A stretch of 64,000 nt of DNA from Geodermatophilus nigrescens. Lineage in GTDB: Bacteria > Actinomycetota > Actinomycetes > Mycobacteriales > Geodermatophilaceae. The notes under the pieces are model-generated. The model made no database searches, was not told the DNA's origin, and worked only from the letters and a program-made list of their open reading frames with translations. Shown one piece after another: positions 27,122-34,274 of this stretch (the first letter of the stretch is position 1; each line of letters starts with the position of its first letter). The position numbers and the translations under genes are program-made. The DNA lies in NCBI RefSeq assembly GCF_900129495.1, contig NZ_FQVX01000001.1, forward strand, positions 744,001-808,000, read 5' to 3'.

Positions 27122-27535
27122 ATGTCCGACCCCCGCGCTTTTGTCAGCTTCGACTTCGATCATGACGAGCGTTCAAAGATCCTTTTCGTCGGCCAAGCGA
27201 AGAGCGATTCGCCTACGCCCTTCACAGTCCATGACTGGTCGAGCAAGACGGCCCTGCCCCAAGCGGAGTGGGAGCGGCTGGTCAAGGGCAAGATGGCGAG
27301 CACCAACATGTGCATCGTGCTAGTCGGACGCTTCATGGCCACAGCAACCGGAGTGGTCAAGGAGATCGCGATGGCGAAGGACCTCGACGTTCCCGTCTTC
27401 GGCGTTTATGTCGACGGGGCCGGCAGCAACAGCGCGCTGCCGGTAGGCCTGCAGCGCAACCGCACCATCGCGTGGAAGTGGGATGTCATCGCCGCCGCTG
27501 TTGATCAGATGATGGACGAGGGGAAGAACGCGTGA
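27122..27535 (+). CDS. TIR-domain protein, ThsB-like (Thoeris signal synthase type)
   Basis: A 137-residue single-domain protein beginning AFVSFDFDHDERSKILFVGQ, then AKSDSPTPFTVHDWSSK, CIVLVGRFMATATGVVKEIA and DVPVFGVYV. This is the MTH538/ThsB-like TIR family; Glu81 in GVVKEI aligns by motif with the NADase glutamate. Thoeris ThsB proteins of this fold sense phage and turn NAD into a cyclic ADP-ribose isomer. ATG 27122 has GGAGG 5 bases upstream. The next gene starts inside the stop codon region (4-base overlap) and encodes a caspase-like protease, the pairing of type IV Thoeris. Confidence 0.88.
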   Translation: MSDPRAFVSFDFDHDERSKILFVGQAKSDSPTPFTVHDWSSKTALPQAEWERLVKGKMASTNMCIVLVGRFMATATGVVKEIAMAKDLDVPVFGVYVDGAGSNSALPVGLQRNRTIAWKWDVIAAAVDQMMDEGKNA

Positions 27536-28533
27536 AGCGCGCGCTGCTCGTTGGGATTGATCACTACCCGACCGTCGGATCGTTGACCGGCTGTGTCGCC
27601 GACGCCACCGCGTTGAGCCATCTGCTCGCTCGGCACGCCGACGGGTCGCCCAATTGGCGCACTGAACTGATCACCGGTGAAGCGGGCTCGGCGACCATAA
27701 CGCGGCACAGGCTGCGCGGCGCCCTGACCGCGCTCTTCGCCAATGCCCGCGACGCCGACCTGCTGTTCTTCTTCGCGGGGCACGGGGCGCAGACCTTGTG
27801 GGGTGCAGACCTCGTCACTCAGGACGCAGCGCCAAATAGCCTTGGTGTCTCGATGAACGACTTAGTCACCTTAGCCAATGACTCGCCTGCTCGCAGCGTC
27901 ACCATCCTCCTCGACTGCTGCTTTAGCGGTGATACGGGGAACACTCCGGGACTTCAGGCCGCCGGAGTGGCCGAAAACTTCCGCCTCAACAAGGCCGTCG
28001 TGCGAGAGAATGTCACCATCATGGCTGCTAGTCGCGGAACCGAGCCCGCGCAAGAAGTTGGGGGGCATGGCGCGTTCACCCGGATACTACTGGACGGTCT
28101 GGAGGGTGGCGCAACCGACCACCGCGGTAACGTGACTGCGCTCAGTCTATATGGCTACGTCAGCCCGGCATTTGACGCCTGGGAGCAGCGTCCGGTGCTA
28201 AAGACCTATCTTACTGAGCCCGTGCTACTGCGTATCGGACCACCATGGCTGGACAGTGAGTTGCTGCGCAGACTCCCTGATCACTTCCCGTCAGAGCATC
28301 ACCGCCTCCAATTGACCCCCGCCCACGAGGGTGAAGGCCGACCGCTACCGCCGGGCACCCCCGGTAGCGTCGAGCAGCAAGAGTTTGACTACGTTGGACG
28401 ACTCCGGAACGCCAACTTGGTCACCACAGACGAGCGGCGGGATCACTACTGGGTGGCCATGGATAGCGGTCACGTCTATCTGACGCCGCTTGGGCGGTAT
28501 TTCTGGCGACTGGCCGATAAGGGTCTGCTGTGA
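27532..28533 (+). CDS. Caspase-like (peptidase C14) protease, probable immune effector
   Basis: A 333-residue protein. The caspase-fold N-terminal domain (about 1-225) has the catalytic dyad His84 (LFFFAGHGAQ) and Cys130 (ILLDCCFSGDTG), plus KRALLVGIDHYP and ASRGTEPAQEVGGHGAFT. After a linker, a C-terminal segment (about 275-333: EFDYVGRLRNANLVTTDE, then HYWVAMDSGHVYLTPLGRYF) looks like a winged helix and may be the signal-binding or regulatory part. The GTG start overlaps the TIR stop and its stop overlaps the SLOG start, so the trio is translationally coupled. Expected role: activated by the TIR product, it degrades host proteins and halts phage growth. Confidence 0.88.
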   Translation: MKRALLVGIDHYPTVGSLTGCVADATALSHLLARHADGSPNWRTELITGEAGSATITRHRLRGALTALFANARDADLLFFFAGHGAQTLWGADLVTQDAAPNSLGVSMNDLVTLANDSPARSVTILLDCCFSGDTGNTPGLQAAGVAENFRLNKAVVRENVTIMAASRGTEPAQEVGGHGAFTRILLDGLEGGATDHRGNVTALSLYGYVSPAFDAWEQRPVLKTYLTEPVLLRIGPPWLDSELLRRLPDHFPSEHHRLQLTPAHEGEGRPLPPGTPGSVEQQEFDYVGRLRNANLVTTDERRDHYWVAMDSGHVYLTPLGRYFWRLADKGLL

Positions 28534-29012
28534 CGCGCATTGGGTGTACCGGTCACCAGAGTCTCTCGTCGGCCACCCGACGCAACGTCGCGGTGGCCAT
28601 CGCCGACATCCTTGCTGTCGAGGGAAAGGATGACTTAACCGGCCTCACGAGCCTCGCGGAGGGCGCTGACCAAATCTTTGGCTTCGCAGTCCTAGCAGCC
28701 GGCGGCTTTCTGCACGCCATCATCCCCAGCGAGAGCTATGAGCGGAGTTTCGTCTCCCCCCCGTCGCGGGACGCCTATACCGCCTTGCGAGCCCTTGCCG
28801 GTGCTACCACGATCCTGCCCTTCTCGACACCGAACGAAGACGCCTACTTGGCCGCCGGTCACGACGTTGCCGACCGCTGCGAAATCCTGATCGCGGTCTG
28901 GGACGGAAAGCAAGCGGCCGGAAAGGGAGGTACTGGGGACGTCGTCGCCTACGCCCGCGCACGAGGACGAGACATTCGAATTGTCTGGCCAGACGGGGCC
29001 AGTCGGCGCTAG
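28530..29012 (+). CDS. SLOG-fold protein, third gene of the TIR-caspase operon
   Basis: A 160-residue Rossmann-like protein with SLOG/YspA-type signatures: RIGCTGHQSL at the N-terminus, LTSLAEGADQIF, AIIPSESYE, AYLAAGHDVADRCEILIAVW, and the nucleotide-loop GKGGTGDVVAYARARG. SLOG domains bind nucleotide-derived ligands; the one in type I Thoeris ThsA binds the TIR-made signal. Here it is a separate protein, GTG start overlapping the caspase stop by 4 bases. It could be a signal receptor, a sponge or processing enzyme for the signal, or an NAD-pool sensor. None is proven by sequence. Confidence 0.78.
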   Translation: MTRIGCTGHQSLSSATRRNVAVAIADILAVEGKDDLTGLTSLAEGADQIFGFAVLAAGGFLHAIIPSESYERSFVSPPSRDAYTALRALAGATTILPFSTPNEDAYLAAGHDVADRCEILIAVWDGKQAAGKGGTGDVVAYARARGRDIRIVWPDGASRR

Positions 29013-29109
29013 ACCTCCTGCCGGTTCCGGGAGGCGTCAATCATGGCCAACCAGTAGTGGCACGGCTAACGTTCCGTCGTCGGCCGATTGGACATGGACA
29101 GGTGATCGC

Positions 29110-30549
29110 CTACAGCAGATTCGTGACGAGGAATAGTGTGCCATCCTCTTCCAGTGTCATGTAACCTTCACATTCCTGACACCGCCCCCTCACGATGGAG
29201 GATTCGCGATCTCGAGTATAGAAAAAGATCTTCTCGACAGGACAGCGGCATGAGGGGCATCCAAGCGCTGACGTTTCAGCCGACAATGACCTCAAGACCG
29301 TAGTCGGGTCGACGTCGCTGATGCGGAAGGGTGGGATTCGCATCAAGTCCTCGACGTTCACGAACTGTATGACCTTTAATTGGCCATCCGGCGGTAGGCG
29401 TCGGGGCAGTGGAGATCTTCCGATAAGGTCACTGGCCACAGGGTGAAAGTGATCCTTAATGCGCCCGTCCTTAGCAAGGACCAGCAGAACTTGGTCGCGT
29501 AGCTCTAGTAGACTCCTGGATCGCCGCGGGTACTTCTTCACGTCGCGTGATCGGTGCAGGACCATGCCATGGGTCCCGCACAATTTTCCAACTTGTCGGT
29601 TACGTGCCGAGAGTCTAGGAGTAAGCGCACGAACATGCGTGGCGTCAACCCTCTTGAACCAACCCCTGCCACGGGGAAGCGCGTGCGCCATAAGTCTGAG
29701 TAAGTAGCCGGCATGAGAGCGATGAACCCACAGGATTGTGCGCGGCAGTAAGTTTAGTTGCTCCAGGTAGCCAATTTCATGGAGCACGCTGGGTCCTGCG
29801 ACAAGCTCCATGAGTGGAGCGGAGAAGAAGTCGTCGAAGCCTTCTCCGCGCATGCGTGGGAACCTCATCATTGGCCACATCCTGCCTTTAGGAGCAAGAT
29901 GAAGGATGACGCAGTCGGCTTTTCCCAGCGCCTGCACCACGTGCCTACGCCACGATTTTTCATCTGCGGCGACAAACTCAATGTGCTGTTCGAACGAATC
30001 TTGCGTTTGCCTAGTTTGAGACCAGGCGTCGCGCAACGCCTGCCCTTCGGCCTCTGATCCGACAAGGGTGAGTCTGGCGCCGGCCAGAAGTGCCGAAAGG
30101 TTGAGCGCTAGGGTCCAAGTCGGGCTGCTGTCTTTAAATGAGCGTAGAAGCACAACTGACCGTTGTGAGCGCGCGTTACGGGTTCGATGTTTGCGGGCCT
30201 TGCGAGCTCGGGCTGCCTGATTGCGCATCGCTGCATCTTTCCTCGGCTGAATCTCGGCCCGCAAGCGCATGTCCCGGTGAGGGGCGCCCATGATCGATAA
30301 CGCGCCCTCGCGGACGATCCGATTTACAGGATGGTGCCTGAGTTCGCGCAATGCAACCGCTCCGAGCGCGATGCGATCGCGCCGGATTGTGGTCAGTGTG
30401 GGGAGTGCTAGTTCCGTCGTCGAGAGTGGCCAGATGAGGCGACTACTCCGCAACGGACGGGCCGCGATGCGGAAGTCGCAAAGGTGGCGACGGCATCGCA
30501 GACGGGAGTGGGCGAGGGCTGCCACCCCGGCCCCGAGCCACGTGAGCAT
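29110..30549 (-). CDS. Unknown protein with TIR/SLOG-like core and C-terminal zinc ribbon
   Basis: A 479-residue protein if ATG 30549 is the start; a GTG at 30699 would add 50 residues, and neither has a clear ribosome site. A possible membrane-facing N-terminus is followed by a basic stretch. The core begins RSVVLLRSFKD and ends KADCVILHLAP..VLHEIGYLEQLNLLPRTILWV, a pattern seen in actinobacterial membrane-linked proteins with a nucleotide-binding-like fold. The tail has CPSCRCPVEKIFFYTRD.. then RCQECEGY (C-x2-C ... C-x2-C zinc ribbon). Convergent with the immune operon inside the element; function unknown, defence or accessory role is inference. Confidence 0.6.
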   Translation of the reverse strand: MLTWLGAGVAALAHSRLRCRRHLCDFRIAARPLRSSRLIWPLSTTELALPTLTTIRRDRIALGAVALRELRHHPVNRIVREGALSIMGAPHRDMRLRAEIQPRKDAAMRNQAARARKARKHRTRNARSQRSVVLLRSFKDSSPTWTLALNLSALLAGARLTLVGSEAEGQALRDAWSQTRQTQDSFEQHIEFVAADEKSWRRHVVQALGKADCVILHLAPKGRMWPMMRFPRMRGEGFDDFFSAPLMELVAGPSVLHEIGYLEQLNLLPRTILWVHRSHAGYLLRLMAHALPRGRGWFKRVDATHVRALTPRLSARNRQVGKLCGTHGMVLHRSRDVKKYPRRSRSLLELRDQVLLVLAKDGRIKDHFHPVASDLIGRSPLPRRLPPDGQLKVIQFVNVEDLMRIPPFRISDVDPTTVLRSLSAETSALGCPSCRCPVEKIFFYTRDRESSIVRGRCQECEGYMTLEEDGTLFLVTNLL

Positions 30550-30661
30550 GGGCGGCTTTATGCGAGTGCGTCGATCCTCAATGCTCAAGCGCTCAGCGCA
30601 TGAGCCGGCCGCGTGGACCGAGGCGGAGGCAGGGGCGACTCGCCCGAACGCGTGACAGACA

Positions 30662-30679
30662 GTCCGCAGGAAGTCCGCA
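30662..30679 (+). repeat. Candidate integrase arm-type sites, right end
   Basis: Two direct copies of GTCCGCA eleven bases apart, about 105 bases inside attR, in the same orientation as the pair near attL. The shared AGTCCGCAACT around one copy at each end supports a link. Confidence 0.4.
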
Positions 30680-30784
30680 ACTCGGCCCAAATTGGCCACT
30701 CAGGGCCAACACCGCTCAACCGAGAAGGTGCTGGTCAGTGGCGTTTCTCGTCGGTGCCCAACCCCTACCGACGACCCCGTCTTC

Positions 30785-30804
30785 GTTCCGCTTCAACGTC
30801 TGAC
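30785..30804. repeat. attR core
   Basis: Second perfect copy of the 20-bp repeat. It contains the stop codon of the adjoining minus-strand small membrane gene (30793-30795), so chromosomal coding on this side is also preserved. Confidence 0.9.
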
Positions 30805-30990
30805 CGGGCGCCCCTCCGCTCGCGACCTCGCACGGCGTCCCGACCGCACGCCCAGCACGACCGCACCCAGGGCCAACAGGACGCCCAGGCCCTGCAGGCC
30901 GGGGGAGTCGTCCGCCTCCCCGAGTACGACGGCGGCGATCCCGATGGCCACGGCGAGGAGGGCGACGACGGCGATGACGGCTGCTCTCAT
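30793..30990 (-). CDS. Small two-helix membrane protein
   Basis: A 65-residue protein starting RAAVIAVVALLAVAIGIAAV, with a short acidic turn (GEADDSPG) and a second helix QGLGVLLALGAVVLGV, then a basic tail. Its stop lies in attR. Before the element came, this gene and ychF were convergent and overlapped by 11 bp. ATG 31005 (five residues longer) is an equally possible start. Function unknown. Confidence 0.65.
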   Translation of the reverse strand: MRAAVIAVVALLAVAIGIAAVVLGEADDSPGLQGLGVLLALGAVVLGVRSGRRARSRAEGRPVRR

Positions 30991-31091
30991 GCGGCGACGG
31001 TACATCGACCAACGCCCATTATCCATCGAGGATCGATAGATCCCGCCGGGCGCGTCGTCCCCCGCCCGAGCTCCGCGGAATCCGCTAGCAG

Positions 31092-31961
31092 TCACCGGCG
31101 CAGGGCGACGGGCTCGTCGAGGCGGCGCAGCTTGTGCGGGTTGCGCGTCGCGTACATGCGCGAGATCCGGCCGTCCTCGACGACGAAGGTGATCGCCGTG
31201 TCGAAGGGGCCGCCGCCGTCGATCCGCGCCGCCACCGTGCCGTTGACCAGCGGCGTCGTGATCGTTACGCCGGGCGCCAGCTCGGCGAAGCGGGCCAGCG
31301 CCCGGGCGACCCGCAGTCGCCCGGTCACCGGGCGCAGCGCCGCCGGCGCCAGCCCGCCGCTGTCGGCCACCACGACGACGTCCGGCGCCAGGACGTCGAG
31401 CAGCCCCTCGAGGTCGCCGGAGGTCACCGCGGCGAGGAAGCGGTCCACCACCCTCTGCTGCTCGGCCCGGCTCACCGCCGTCCGGGGGCGCCGCGCGGCC
31501 ACGTGCTCGCGCGCCCGGTGCGCCACCTGCCGCACCGCGGCGGCCGACTTCCCGACCGCCTCGCCGATCTCGTCGTAGGGGACGTCGAACACCTCGTGCA
31601 GTACGAGGACCGCCCGCTCGGTCGGCGACAGCGTCTCCAGCACGGTGAGCATCGCGATCGACACGCTCTCCGCCAGCTCGACGTCGTCGGCCACGTCGGG
31701 GCTGGTCAGCAGCGGCTCGGGCAGCCACTCGCCGACGTACTCCTCGCGCCGGCGGGCCACGGTGCGCAGCCGGTTGAGCGCCTGGCGGGTGACGATCCGC
31801 ACCAGGTAGGCCCGCGGGTCGCGCACCGCCGCCCGGTCCACCTCCGCCCACCGCAGCCAGGTCTCCTGCACCACGTCGTCGGCGTCGGCCGCGGAGCCGA
31901 GCATCTCGTAGGCGACGGTGAACAGCAGGCTGCGGTGGGCGGCGAAGGGGTCCTCGATCAT
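31092..31961 (-). CDS. ECF41-type RNA polymerase sigma factor (SigJ-like)
   Basis: A 289-residue ECF sigma factor. It has sigma region 2 (about 6-70; DADDVVQETWLRWAEV) and region 4 (about 105-165; LSPTERAVLVLHEVFDVPY..AVGKSAAAVRQVAHRARE). A fused SnoaL-like C-terminal domain follows. The ECF41 hallmarks WLPEP (79-83), DGGG (about 248) and NPHKL (about 274; usual form NPDKL) are all present. ECF41 factors lack an anti-sigma factor and are controlled by this extension; they are usually next to a carboxymuconolactone decarboxylase-type gene, as here with a 4-base overlap. Likely drives its own operon from the TGTCACA promoter at 32587-32613. Confidence 0.93.
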   Translation of the reverse strand: MIEDPFAAHRSLLFTVAYEMLGSAADADDVVQETWLRWAEVDRAAVRDPRAYLVRIVTRQALNRLRTVARRREEYVGEWLPEPLLTSPDVADDVELAESVSIAMLTVLETLSPTERAVLVLHEVFDVPYDEIGEAVGKSAAAVRQVAHRAREHVAARRPRTAVSRAEQQRVVDRFLAAVTSGDLEGLLDVLAPDVVVVADSGGLAPAALRPVTGRLRVARALARFAELAPGVTITTPLVNGTVAARIDGGGPFDTAITFVVEDGRISRMYATRNPHKLRRLDEPVALRR

Positions 31962-32551
31962 GCGGGCACGACGCCGTCCGCCGACCGCACCGCCAGCGGC
32001 GCCAGGCCGCACGACACCGCGAACTCCTGCGAGCGGATGCCGAGGGCGACGTTGCCCCGAGCGCTCGCGTTCATGAAGCCGATCCTGGCGGTCAGCTCCA
32101 CCAGCGCGGCCGGCCCGAGCTCGTCGAGCAGCGCGGCCGACAGCTCGTCGGTGACCGCCGGCGGCGTGGCGCTCATCGCCTCGGCGTACTCCATGACGCG
32201 GCGCTCCAGCGGAGTGAAGACGGCGGACTCCCGCCAGCGCGGCACCTCGCGCACCTTGGCCTCGTCGAGCCCGCGGCCGCGGCTGAGGAAGTGGTGGAGG
32301 TCCAGGCAGAAGCCGCAGCCGATGGTCGCGGCGGACGCCATGGCCGCGTAGGTCGCCAGCGCCGCGTCGAGCCGGTTCCACCCGTCGACCTTCCGGCCGA
32401 ACGACATCGAGTCCTTGAGCACCGCCGGGTGGTGCCACATGACCGCGGCGCCCTCGGGCACCTGGCCGAGCATCCGGCGGCTGACCGCCTTCAGCAGGGC
32501 CCCGTACAGGCCGGTGATCCGGGTCGCCGGGACGCGGGTGTTGCTCGCCAT
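31958..32551 (-). CDS. Carboxymuconolactone decarboxylase family (AhpD-like) protein
   Basis: A 197-residue protein. The AhpD-like core has CGFCLDLHHF (Cys79, Cys82, His86), the CxxC-x3-H redox motif of peroxidase-type members; flanking motifs are ATYAAMASAATIGCGF and MEYAEAMSATPPAVTDE. It is probably a thiol-based peroxide-handling enzyme and the conserved ECF41 target. ATG 32551 has an excellent GGAGGAG site. First gene of a two-gene operon with the sigma factor. Confidence 0.9.
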   Translation of the reverse strand: MASNTRVPATRITGLYGALLKAVSRRMLGQVPEGAAVMWHHPAVLKDSMSFGRKVDGWNRLDAALATYAAMASAATIGCGFCLDLHHFLSRGRGLDEAKVREVPRWRESAVFTPLERRVMEYAEAMSATPPAVTDELSAALLDELGPAALVELTARIGFMNASARGNVALGIRSQEFAVSCGLAPLAVRSADGVVPA

Positions 32552-32586
32552 GTCTCCTCCTGGGTGTGCGGCGCTGTCGTCATGGA

Positions 32587-32613
32587 GACACCGCCGCGGC
32601 CCCGGGTGTGACA
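32587..32613 (-). promoter_or_regulatory. ECF41-type promoter of the CMD-sigma operon
   Basis: Reading the minus strand: TGTCACA (-35, 32613-32607), 16 bases, then TGTC (-10, 32590-32587). The known ECF41 promoter is TGTCACA-N16-CGTC, so one base differs. A start near 32580 would give a short leader before ATG 32551. Confidence 0.65.
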
Positions 32614-32640
32614 GCCCCAGTTGCAGAGGGCCCCATCCGC

Positions 32641-32659
32641 GTTGCAGACGGCCTGCAAC
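32641..32659. promoter_or_regulatory. Shared dyad operator candidate, copy 1
   Basis: GTTGCAG-N5-CTGCAAC, followed by GCCCGGGGTCCACCGTC. A half-site GTTGCAGA also occurs exactly 21 bases upstream (32620). A near-identical element lies before the methyltransferase gene at 37155-37173, so both genes flanking the SARP regulator carry it. Confidence 0.5.
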
Positions 32660-32681
32660 GCCCGGGGTCCACCGTCCTCGC

Positions 32682-33623
32682 ATGGCAGGACACCTGTACG
32701 AGGCCGACACCATCGACACCCTGGAGGAGCCCGAGGACGTCCGCGAGCAGCCGGCGGAGACCGGCGAGGCGGGACTCGGTCCCGGCCCCCGGCGCCTGCT
32801 GGCCGCGTTCGCGCTGTTCACCGCCCTGGCCGCGCACCAGCTGCTGCGGCTCGGCGGGCACACCGAGCACGCCTGGGCGTGGACCATCCAGGCCCGGCCG
32901 ACCGTCGCCTTCCTCGGCGCCGCCTACGCCGCGGGCTTCGTCCTCTCGGTCGCCGCGCTGCGGCAGCGCTCCTGGGCGCACGTGCGGGTGGCGGTCGTGA
33001 CGGTCACCGTCTTCACGGTCCTCACCCTGGCCGCGACGTACTGGCACGCGCACAAGCTGCACCTCACCGCCGCGGACCCGCTGGCGCGCTCGGCGGCCTG
33101 GGTCTGGACGGCGGTCTACCTCGCCGTCCCGGTGGCCGGGCTGGTCGTGCTCCTGCGGCAGCCGGCCCACCGGCACGGCGCCCGCCGCGCCCTGTCCCGG
33201 TGGGTCCGGGCGGTGCTCGCCGCGCAGGGCCTCGTGCTCGGCGCCGTCGGCGCCGTCCTGTTCACCAGCGGGCTGAGCGCCCACCACGGCACGCACGTCA
33301 CGGGCAGCGCCTGGCCGTGGGCCCTGACCCCGCTCAGCGCCCAGGTGGTGGGGGCGTGGCTGGTGGCACTGGGGGTCGGCGCCGCCCTGGTGGTCCGGGA
33401 GACCGACGTCTGCCGGCTGCACGTCCCGGCGGTCACCTACACCGCGTTCGGCGTCTTCCAGTGGGCGGTGCTGCTCCGGTTCCGCGACGAGCTGGTCGCC
33501 GGCCCGGCGCTGTGGGCCTACGCGGCGGTGCTGACCGCCGTCGTCGCGACCGGCGGGTACGGCTGGTGGCTCGTCCGCCGGCAGGGGACGTCGTCCCCCG
33601 CCGGCGGACGGGGAGTGCGGTGA
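32682..33623 (+). CDS. Multi-pass membrane protein, unknown function
   Basis: A 313-residue protein with an acidic cytoplasmic start and about seven or eight predicted transmembrane helices, beginning near LLAAFALFTALAAHQLLRL and ending near ALWAYAAVLTAVVATGGYGWW. Histidines sit at helix ends (TYWHAHKLHL, GLSAHHGTHVTG), which might bind metal or haem. I do not recognise the family. Divergent from the ECF41 operon. Downstream of operator candidate 1, so possibly controlled by the SARP regulator. Confidence 0.65.
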   Translation: MAGHLYEADTIDTLEEPEDVREQPAETGEAGLGPGPRRLLAAFALFTALAAHQLLRLGGHTEHAWAWTIQARPTVAFLGAAYAAGFVLSVAALRQRSWAHVRVAVVTVTVFTVLTLAATYWHAHKLHLTAADPLARSAAWVWTAVYLAVPVAGLVVLLRQPAHRHGARRALSRWVRAVLAAQGLVLGAVGAVLFTSGLSAHHGTHVTGSAWPWALTPLSAQVVGAWLVALGVGAALVVRETDVCRLHVPAVTYTAFGVFQWAVLLRFRDELVAGPALWAYAAVLTAVVATGGYGWWLVRRQGTSSPAGGRGVR

Positions 33624-33627
33624 CCGC

Positions 33628-34092
33628 TCAGCGGGTGGTGCCGCCGTTCGACTTCGCCGGCGGCACCAGCGGGTCCGGCACGCCGCCGGACCCGGCCGCG
33701 GCCTGCCCGGAGGCGGCCTCCGCGATCGTCTCGACGTCGGGCGTCCCGAGGGCGGCGGTCCCGCTGGAGGCCGTCCCCGACGACGCGGTCCCCGACGACG
33801 CGGTCCCCGACGACGACGGCGCGCTCGAGGACGTGCCGGACGACGAGGTCCCCGACGACGAGGTCCCCGACGACGACGTGCCGCCGCCCGAGGCCGAGCT
33901 CGCCAGCTTGTCGATGCTGCTCTGCAGGGGAGCCGGCGCCGCCTCGCGCGCCTTGTCCAGCGTCTGCTGCACCTCCGGGCGGCCCAGGAGGCCCTGCGCC
34001 GACGAGACGATCCGCTCGTAGCTCTCCCGGCCGGCCCGCGCGCCCAGCACGTACCCGATGCCCAGCCCGATCCCCAGCGTCAGCTTGCCCAT
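33628..34092 (-). CDS. YtxH-like small protein with Ser/Thr/Gly repeats
   Basis: A 154-residue protein. A glycine-zipper membrane helix at the N-terminus (LTLGIGLGIGYVLGARAGRE) and a following helix (YERIVSSAQGLLGRPEVQQTL) are typical of YtxH-like actinobacterial proteins. Then come four SSSGT and several ASSGT repeats of low complexity. Four bases separate its stop from the convergent gene. Function unknown, probably envelope or stress related. Confidence 0.75.
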   Translation of the reverse strand: MGKLTLGIGLGIGYVLGARAGRESYERIVSSAQGLLGRPEVQQTLDKAREAAPAPLQSSIDKLASSASGGGTSSSGTSSSGTSSSGTSSSAPSSSGTASSGTASSGTASSGTAALGTPDVETIAEAASGQAAAGSGGVPDPLVPPAKSNGGTTR

Positions 34093-34274
34093 GGCTCCTC
34101 CGATCTCCGCCGGCCCGGCTCGGTCCGCCGGGCTCCGTCCCGACGCCGCTACCCAGCCCGTGCCGGGTCCACCCCCGCGGCGGCGGCCCGCGCTCCGCGG
34201 AGCCTGTCCAGCGCCCCGCGCCGTCGCTAGGGTCGGCCGCGCCGGGAGCGGTCCGCGTGCGGGACGAGGCGGCG

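Larger units (their letters stand above)
23038..30804. mobile_element. Integrative element inserted at the 3' end of ychF
   Basis: A 7.77-kb segment bounded by a perfect 20-bp direct repeat, the left copy being the ychF 3' end. It carries a tyrosine integrase reading toward the left end, an excisionase-like gene, and cargo. Cargo: zinc-motif protein, small proteins, TIR-caspase-SLOG operon, and a large unknown with a zinc ribbon. Base composition is lower in GC and codons use more A/T third positions, especially 25.8-30.6 kb. No replication, conjugation or capsid gene is visible, so this is a small island or satellite that would need outside help to move. The chromosome resumes at 30805. Confidence 0.88.
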
